Shown: positions 6,009-7,292 of the stretch, one piece after another
Position numbering within the stretch: position 1 is the first letter of the stretch
How the letters are laid out: every line of letters begins with the position of its first letter
Source: an uncultured Caulobacteraceae bacterium
Lineage (GTDB): Bacteria; Pseudomonadota; Alphaproteobacteria; Caulobacterales; Caulobacteraceae
NCBI GenBank assembly: GCA_946480495.1
Contig: CAMLKO010000050.1
Location: 1 to 7,292 of the forward strand
Reading direction: 5' to 3'
Length of the DNA stretch: 7,292 nt
The notes under the pieces: model-generated
What the model saw: the letters and a program-made list of their open reading frames with translations, nothing else
What the model was told of the DNA's origin: nothing
Databases searched by the model: none
Translations under genes and position numbers: made by a program

Positions 6009-6896
6009 ATGTCTATCGTGCCCTTTGACGATCGCGACGGTTGGATCTGGCTGGACGGCCAGTTCGTGCCCTGGCGCGAGGCGAAGGTGCACGTATTGAC
6101 CCATGCCCTCCACTACGCCTCGTCGGTTTTCGAGGGCGAGCGGATGTATGGCGGTGAGATTTTCGAGCTGACCGAGCATACCAAGCGTCTGTTCCGGTCG
6201 GCCGAGATACTCGACTTCCAGATCCCCTACACGGTGGCCGAGATCGACGCCGCCTGCAAGGAAACCTGCGCCAGGAACGGGCTGACGGACTGCTACGTCC
6301 GCCCGATCGCCTGGCGGGGACCTGAGCAGATGGGGGTCTCGGCGCAACAGACGAAGGTGCATGTGGCGGTCGCCGCGTGGGAATGGCCCAGCTACTTCAA
6401 GCCGGAGGAAAAGGCCAAGGGCATCCGCATGACCTTCGCCAAGTACCGCCGCCCCGATCCGGCCACCGCGCCGACGGCCTCGAAGGCGTCGGGCCTCTAC
6501 ATGATCTGCACGCTGTCCAAGCACGCGGCCGAGCGGGAGGGCTACACCGACGCCCTGATGCTCGACTGGCGCGGCTATGTGGCCGAGAGCACCGGCGCCA
6601 ACATCTTCCTCGTGCGCGACGGGGTGATCCATACGCCGACGCCCGACTGCTTCCTGGACGGCATCACGCGCCGCACCGTCATGCGGCTGGCGCGCGAGAA
6701 GGGCTTCGAGGTGGTGGAGCGCCACATCCCCGCCGAGGAGCTTCCGACCTTCTCGGAGGTGTTCATCGTCGGCACCGCGGCGGAGGTGACGCCCGTCGCC
6801 GAGATCGGGCCGCACACCTTCCGGCCGGGCAACATCAGCCTGTCGCTGATGGACGACTACGCGCGGCTGGTGCGCCGGGAGCTGCAGCCGGCCTAG
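6009..6896 (+). CDS. ilvE: Branched-chain amino acid aminotransferase IlvE
   Basis: A PLP-dependent fold-type IV transaminase that interconverts 2-oxo acids and leucine, isoleucine and valine using glutamate: last step of their synthesis, first of their breakdown. It has 295 residues, close to the E. coli length (309). Visible features are the N-terminal WIWLDGQFVPWREAKVHVLT (12-31) with LHYASSVFEGER (34-45), the catalytic PLP lysine K159 in TASKASGLYM (156-165), E193 in VAESTGANIF (191-200), and the class-IV signature running from there to LDGITRRTV (216-224), then IVGTAAEVTPV. K159 and E193 have the same numbers as in E. coli IlvE. A strong Shine-Dalgarno and a probable promoter lie directly upstream. 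It is divergent from the response regulator. Its TAG overlaps the TAG of the convergent membrane-protein gene by four bases. D-amino acid aminotransferase is a related alternative, but the motifs favour IlvE. Confidence 0.95.
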   Translation: MSIVPFDDRDGWIWLDGQFVPWREAKVHVLTHALHYASSVFEGERMYGGEIFELTEHTKRLFRSAEILDFQIPYTVAEIDAACKETCARNGLTDCYVRPIAWRGPEQMGVSAQQTKVHVAVAAWEWPSYFKPEEKAKGIRMTFAKYRRPDPATAPTASKASGLYMICTLSKHAAEREGYTDALMLDWRGYVAESTGANIFLVRDGVIHTPTPDCFLDGITRRTVMRLAREKGFEVVERHIPAEELPTFSEVFIVGTAAEVTPVAEIGPHTFRPGNISLSLMDDYARLVRRELQPA

Positions 6897-7292
6897 GCCA
6901 ACCAGGTCTCGGGGCGGGGGAAGGCCTCGCCTCGCGCCAGGTGGATCACGCCGACGATGCAGCGCACCAGGAACCAGACCCACAGCGCAAAGAACAGGAA
7001 GGCGGCGCCCATCAGGATCGGGAAGCCGATCAGCACCAGCGTCAGCACCAGCCCGACCGTGCCGATCAGGAAGATCAGCAGCATGCCGATCAACGCCGGC
7101 CAGAAGGTGCGGATCAGGAAGTCGTAGTGGCTGCGCGCCACGGGCCCCGCGCCGTCGCGCGCTACATAGGCGACGATCACGCCGATGAGGATGGTCAGGC
7201 CGTGGGTCAGGCCGATCAGGTAGAGCGCATAGACGATGGCCGGCAGCACCCGGTCCTCGTGGCCTGCCTTGGCCGGCGGCGGCGTTTCGGGG
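6893..7292 (-). CDS. Small DUF4870-like integral membrane protein, 5' end outside window
   Basis: The frame is open from the right edge to the TAG at 6895-6893, giving at least 132 residues. A GTG at 7249-7247 could be read as a start (118 residues), but upstream codons continue as PETPPPAKAGHEDR, a proline-rich cytoplasmic tail typical of the N-terminus of such proteins, and there is no clear ribosome-binding site before the GTG. The real start is therefore probably beyond the window. The protein has about three hydrophobic helices: LPAIVYALYLIGLTHGLTIL-IGVIVAY, then a conserved-looking RSHYDFLIRTFW, then long hydrophobic stretches ending in FLVRCIVGVIHLARGEAFPR. The RSHYxFxIRTFW and WFxxRCxxGxxxLxRGE blocks resemble DUF4870-type membrane proteins of Caulobacterales. 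Function is unknown. It converges with ilvE and shares a CTAG with it. Confidence 0.8.
   Translation of the reverse strand, partial: PETPPPAKAGHEDRVLPAIVYALYLIGLTHGLTILIGVIVAYVARDGAGPVARSHYDFLIRTFWPALIGMLLIFLIGTVGLVLTLVLIGFPILMGAAFLFFALWVWFLVRCIVGVIHLARGEAFPRPETWLA

Noticed and set aside
5928..6983. A 351-residue minus-strand frame opposite ilvE
   Set aside because: It is antisense to a complete IlvE with all catalytic residues, and the translation is histidine/arginine/glycine-rich shadow text.

Overview
The window is a gene-dense, GC-rich stretch of bacterial chromosome. Codon use, protein sequences (Lgt beginning VPFPNFDPV, a UbiK beginning MQTQNPF, a YbjN-domain gene next to proC, a PetR-like regulator) and a GC-rich multi-hairpin intergenic repeat all suggest an alphaproteobacterium, most likely of the Caulobacterales (Caulobacter, Phenylobacterium or Brevundimonas type). 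This assignment is from memory of family sequences, not from a search. I see no rRNA, tRNA, CRISPR array, insertion sequence or phage gene.

Left part (1-1312): a minus-strand pair, lgt (lipoprotein maturation) followed with a 14-base overlap by the start of a MidA-like methyltransferase that leaves the window. Divergent from lgt across only 46 bases is ubiK, a small coiled-coil ubiquinone-biosynthesis accessory protein that looks leaderless.

Middle part (1444-3295): three plus-strand genes in tight array: a YbjN-domain protein, proC (last step of proline synthesis) and a TetR-fold protein whose C-terminal half resembles the ubiquinone-biosynthesis protein COQ9. A 99-base four-hairpin palindromic repeat follows. 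It fills the convergent junction and also encodes the last 11 residues and stop codon of the GNAT gene on the other strand.

Right part (3360-7292): a minus-strand operon with translational-coupling overlaps: OmpR/PetR-type response regulator, then EnvZ-type histidine kinase (TGATG junction), then GNAT acetyltransferase (GTGA junction). Divergent from it is ilvE, the branched-chain aminotransferase, with a good -35/-10 pair and a strong Shine-Dalgarno. ilvE converges on a small membrane protein running off the right edge, and the two stop codons share a CTAG palindrome.

Overall this is mostly conserved housekeeping and signalling chromosome. I did not find a convincing new multi-gene system. 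The most unusual items are the repeat that has become the C-terminus of the acetyltransferase, the COQ9-or-TetR ambiguity, the leaderless compact divergent promoter at ubiK/lgt, and several extreme gene junctions.
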